A stretch of 64,000 nt of DNA, from the NCBI GenBank assembly GCA_028693555.1, contig JAQUVD010000009.1, positions 1 to 64,000 on the forward strand, in the 5' to 3' direction. Origin of the DNA: Hespellia sp. Lineage in GTDB: Bacteria > Bacillota > Clostridia > Lachnospirales > Lachnospiraceae. The translations under genes and the position numbers were made by a program. The notes beneath the pieces were generated by a model. That model searched no databases. It saw nothing but the letters and a program-made list of their open reading frames with translations, and was not told where the DNA came from. How positions within the stretch are numbered: position 1 is the first letter of the stretch; each line of letters starts with the position of its first letter. Of the stretch, positions 61,290-64,000 are shown in pieces.

Positions 61290-62663
61290 ATGAAGATAAT
61301 AATTGTAGGCTGTGGGAAGGTTGGAGATTCTCTGGCTGAACAGCTTAGCGCAGAAAACTATGATATTACGGTAATTGACAAAAACCCAGAACGGATAGCA
61401 CAGGTAACAAATGATTTTGATGTGCTTGGTCTTGTGGGGGATGGTGTGAGCAATTCCTGTCTGTTAGAGGCTGGTGTGGCGGATACAGATCTTTTGATTG
61501 CCGTAACCGGCTCGGACGAGAAGAACCTTCTCTGTTGTCTGATTGCGAAAAAGGCAGGGCACTGCGCGACAATCGCGCGTGTGCGTAATCCAGAGTACAG
61601 CAGAGAAGCTGATTTCCTGAAGAAGGAGTTTGGACTTGCGATGGTCATTAATCCGGAGATGATTGCTGCGGTTGAGATGGCACGTATTTTCCGTTTTCCA
61701 TCTGCAATTAAGATTGATGCTCTTGCGAAGGGATATCTGGAGATGCTCCATTTCCGGATTACGGAAAAATGCAGTCTCTGTGGCAAACAGGTTTCGTTTG
61801 TGCGCAGTTATCTGAGTCCGGATGTACTGGTCTGCATGATTAAACGAAAAGGAACGATTCTGGTACCAACCGGAGAGAGTTCCTTTGAAGATGGTGATAT
61901 TGTTACGATTGTTGCCGCGCCAAAGAGTGCAGGTACATTTTTTAAGAAAATCGGTCTGCCAATCAACCGCGTGAAAAACGCATTGATTGTCGGTGGCGGC
62001 AAGATTTCCTTCTATCTGGCCAAACTCCTGCTTCAATCAGGGATTGAGGTGAAGATCATTGAACAGAGCAAAGAGCGCTGTGAAGAATTGAGTGACCGAC
62101 TGCCGCAGGCATCCCTGATTTGCGGAGATGCTACGGATCAGACAATCTTTTTAGAGGAAGGCTTAAGTGGTGTAGACGGCGCTGCAATTCTGACAAATAT
62201 TGACGAAGAAAATGTATTTTTATCACTGTTTGCAAAAAAGCACAGTCATGCAAAAATTATTACAAAAGTGAATCGGATGATTTTTAATGAAGTAATCGAT
62301 GATCTGGATTTAGATTCGCTGGTCTACCCGAAGCTTTTAACGGCGGATTATATTCTTCAGTATGTGCGCACGATGAATGCTTCTATTGGAAGCAGTATGG
62401 AGAGTCTCTATACCCTGGAGGACAGCAAAGAGAACAGGGCGGAGGCGCTGCAGTATCTGATTACTGCAAAATCTGCGGTAGTAGGCGTTCCACTTAACGA
62501 ATTGAAGACGAAAAAGGATGTTCTGATCTGCTGTATTTTCCGCAAAGGAAAGATGATGATTCCGGGTGGACAGGATTCCATTGAGATTGGTGATACGGTA
62601 ATTGTGGTACATAATAACCAGCATATCAATGCGATTACTGATATTTTGGAGGAAAGAAGATAA
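61290..62663 (+). CDS. trkA: Trk potassium uptake regulator TrkA
   Basis: 457-aa peripheral protein with two RCK units, each a Rossmann domain for NAD(H) or ATP plus a TrkA-C domain. The first Gly motif is IIVGCGKVGDSLAEQL at the N-terminus; the second is LIVGGGKISFYLAKLL near residue 232. Each TrkA-C part shows the VPxGESSFEDGD-like ending. GGGAGG precedes ATG 61290; the frame open from 61245 has no site. Its TAA shares a base with the trkH start. Confidence 0.94.
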   Translation: MKIIIVGCGKVGDSLAEQLSAENYDITVIDKNPERIAQVTNDFDVLGLVGDGVSNSCLLEAGVADTDLLIAVTGSDEKNLLCCLIAKKAGHCATIARVRNPEYSREADFLKKEFGLAMVINPEMIAAVEMARIFRFPSAIKIDALAKGYLEMLHFRITEKCSLCGKQVSFVRSYLSPDVLVCMIKRKGTILVPTGESSFEDGDIVTIVAAPKSAGTFFKKIGLPINRVKNALIVGGGKISFYLAKLLLQSGIEVKIIEQSKERCEELSDRLPQASLICGDATDQTIFLEEGLSGVDGAAILTNIDEENVFLSLFAKKHSHAKIITKVNRMIFNEVIDDLDLDSLVYPKLLTADYILQYVRTMNASIGSSMESLYTLEDSKENRAEALQYLITAKSAVVGVPLNELKTKKDVLICCIFRKGKMMIPGGQDSIEIGDTVIVVHNNQHINAITDILEERR

Positions 62664-64000
62664 TGAATATAAGAATGGTTCGATTCATTTTAGGATGGGT
62701 ACTCCGTTTTGAAAGTATTTTTCTGTGTCTTCCAATTCTGGTAGCCGTTATCTACGGCGAACGACAGGGAATTGCATATGTCATTGTAGCGCTTTTGTGT
62801 TTGCTTTTGAGCTGGCTCTGCACATTGAAAAAGCCCGAGATGAACCGACTCTGTGCTCGCGATGGTTTCGCATCGGTTGCACTTAGCTGGATTGTGATGA
62901 GTGCATTTGGCGCACTGCCATTTGTGATGACAAAGGAAATACCGAACTTTGTTGATGCAATGTTCGAGACGATTTCCGGATTTACGACCACAGGAGCAAG
63001 TATTCTGACGAATGTAGAAGCGCTCTCGTATACGAGTCTGTTCTGGAGAAGCTTTACGCACTGGATCGGTGGAATGGGTGTATTTGTTTTTATTATGGCG
63101 GTGCTCCCGCTTATGGGAGGAACAGACTTGAACCTGATGAAGGCAGAAAGCCCGGGGCCTTCCGTTGGAAAATTTGTTCCAAAGGTAAAAGATACAGCCA
63201 AGATTCTTTACAGTATTTACATTTTTATTACAGTATTGGAAATTGTGCTGCTTTTGATTTTTGGAATGCCGTTGTTTGATGCCCTGACCTCTACCTTTGG
63301 TACCGTAGGTACCGGTGGATTTGGTATTAAGAATGACAGCTTTGCAAGTTATGCGCCTGCATTACAGAATATTGTAACAATTTTCATGGTTTTAAGTGGT
63401 ATGAATTTTACTTTTTATTTTCTGCTTTTGAGAAAGAAATTTTCTCAGGCGTGTAAGATGGAAGAAATCAGAGTGTATCTTGCAATTATAGCAATTACAG
63501 GCATTCTTGTATGCGTCTTTACAAGACCGTATTTCGCAACAATCGGTGCAACGATACGACACAGCTTTTTTCAGGTTGCCTCGATTATTACGACAACCGG
63601 ATTTGCGACAACGGACTTTAACCTCTGGCCGCAATTTCCAAAGACGATACTCGTCATTCTGATGTTTGTGGGAGCCTGTGCCGGAAGTACGGGCGGAGGT
63701 ATGAAGGTTTCCAGATTTATTATTGTATTTAAGACCATCAGAAAAGAGATCAGCATTCTGATTCATCCGAGAACGGTGAAGAAAATCCAGATGGATGGAG
63801 TCAGCATTCCTCATGAAACTGTACGTGCGACGAATGTGTATATTGCCAGCTATTTCATGGTGTTCTTTATTTCTGTATTAGTGCTTGGAATTGATAACCT
63901 TGATTTTACAACTAATTTCACGGCAGTTGCAGCAACATTTAACAATATCGGTCCGGGAATGGAACTGGTTGGACCAACCTCTAATTATGCTATGTTTTCG
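62663..64000 (+). CDS. trkH: Trk/Ktr potassium transporter TrkH (3' end cut by the window)
   Basis: 446 codons visible, open at the edge. Ion channel-like subunit with the four pore loops of the SKT family: TTTGAS, GTVGTGGFG, TTTGFAT and NNIGPGM, each with the filter Gly. All four filter glycines are kept, so K+ (or Na+ coupled K+) transport is likely. GGAGGAAAG precedes the ATG. Coupled with trkA by a one-base overlap; family length is about 480, so some 30 residues lie outside. Confidence 0.94.
   Translation, partial: MNIRMVRFILGWVLRFESIFLCLPILVAVIYGERQGIAYVIVALLCLLLSWLCTLKKPEMNRLCARDGFASVALSWIVMSAFGALPFVMTKEIPNFVDAMFETISGFTTTGASILTNVEALSYTSLFWRSFTHWIGGMGVFVFIMAVLPLMGGTDLNLMKAESPGPSVGKFVPKVKDTAKILYSIYIFITVLEIVLLLIFGMPLFDALTSTFGTVGTGGFGIKNDSFASYAPALQNIVTIFMVLSGMNFTFYFLLLRKKFSQACKMEEIRVYLAIIAITGILVCVFTRPYFATIGATIRHSFFQVASIITTTGFATTDFNLWPQFPKTILVILMFVGACAGSTGGGMKVSRFIIVFKTIRKEISILIHPRTVKKIQMDGVSIPHETVRATNVYIASYFMVFFISVLVLGIDNLDFTTNFTAVAATFNNIGPGMELVGPTSNYAMFS

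Overview
The window looks like ordinary chromosome from a spore-forming, strictly anaerobic Firmicute of the Lachnospiraceae (Dorea/Coprococcus/Mediterraneibacter-like; genus not resolved). Grounds: moderately low GC, strong AGGAGG ribosome binding sites, frequent TTG/GTG starts, a six-gene Rnf complex with ApbE, a sodium-pumping decarboxylase, an ispH-rpsA junction, sporulation genes (alpha/beta SASP, GerW/YtfJ, YlbJ), and a beta-glucuronidase operon typical of gut bacteria. Nearly all genes are on the + strand. I found no rRNA, tRNA, CRISPR array, prophage or insertion sequence; the only decayed-looking stretch is about 1700-2340.

Layout. 1-1626: end of a decarboxylase beta subunit and the alpha subunit (oadA), closed by a strong hairpin. 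1993-2327: small fragmentary gene. 2461-7306: rpiR-type regulator, BaiN-like flavoprotein, cmk, ispH, rpsA. 7477-12452: rnfCDGEAB, followed by a DUF2752 membrane protein and a Pro/Gln-repeat membrane protein. 13648-14631 (minus): apbE, which would attach FMN to RnfD and RnfG. 14777-18063: Gx transporter, ruvA, ruvB, beta-propeller-like protein. 18128-25741: zapA, U32 protein, FtsW/SpoVE-type glycosyltransferase overlapping its penicillin-binding protein, DUF2953, ytfJ, small hydrophobic protein. 25841-32381: rpmB; asp23-fakA-recG; SASP; rsmD-coaD-coiled coil. 32367-36456: ylbJ (minus), M23 peptidase, nhaC, C39-like protein. 36521-43254: rRNA/tRNA modification genes, HAD, YgiQ, RluA, recU. 43332-48476: histidine operon hisZGDB plus a HisF-like/HisI/HisE fusion. 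48797-53436: AraC regulator divergent from beta-glucuronidase and a GPH symporter. 53618-56538: polar amino acid ABC transporter and a cytidylate-kinase-like gene. 56613-57275 (minus): J-domain protein. 57453-64000: radical SAM/DUF2344/RNase G cluster, then trkA and a truncated trkH.

Working together: Rnf couples ferredoxin oxidation to NAD+ reduction and ion export, the decarboxylase adds to the sodium gradient, and NhaC and possibly TrkH draw on ion gradients. ApbE matures the Rnf flavoproteins. The glucuronidase operon can release glucuronic acid from conjugates imported by the symporter.

The most unusual signals are not whole genes. They are (i) strong perfect inverted repeats buried in the 5' part of three downstream genes (12524-12556, 35899-35932, 48640-48693, the last terminator-like); (ii) a HisF-like barrel with its first catalytic Asp replaced, fused to HisIE in a his operon without hisA/F/H; (iii) a 12-bp perfect palindrome between the AraC gene and uidA; and (iv) a GTGA-N6-TCAC site touching a near-consensus promoter that fires straight into a hairpin before the ABC transporter.
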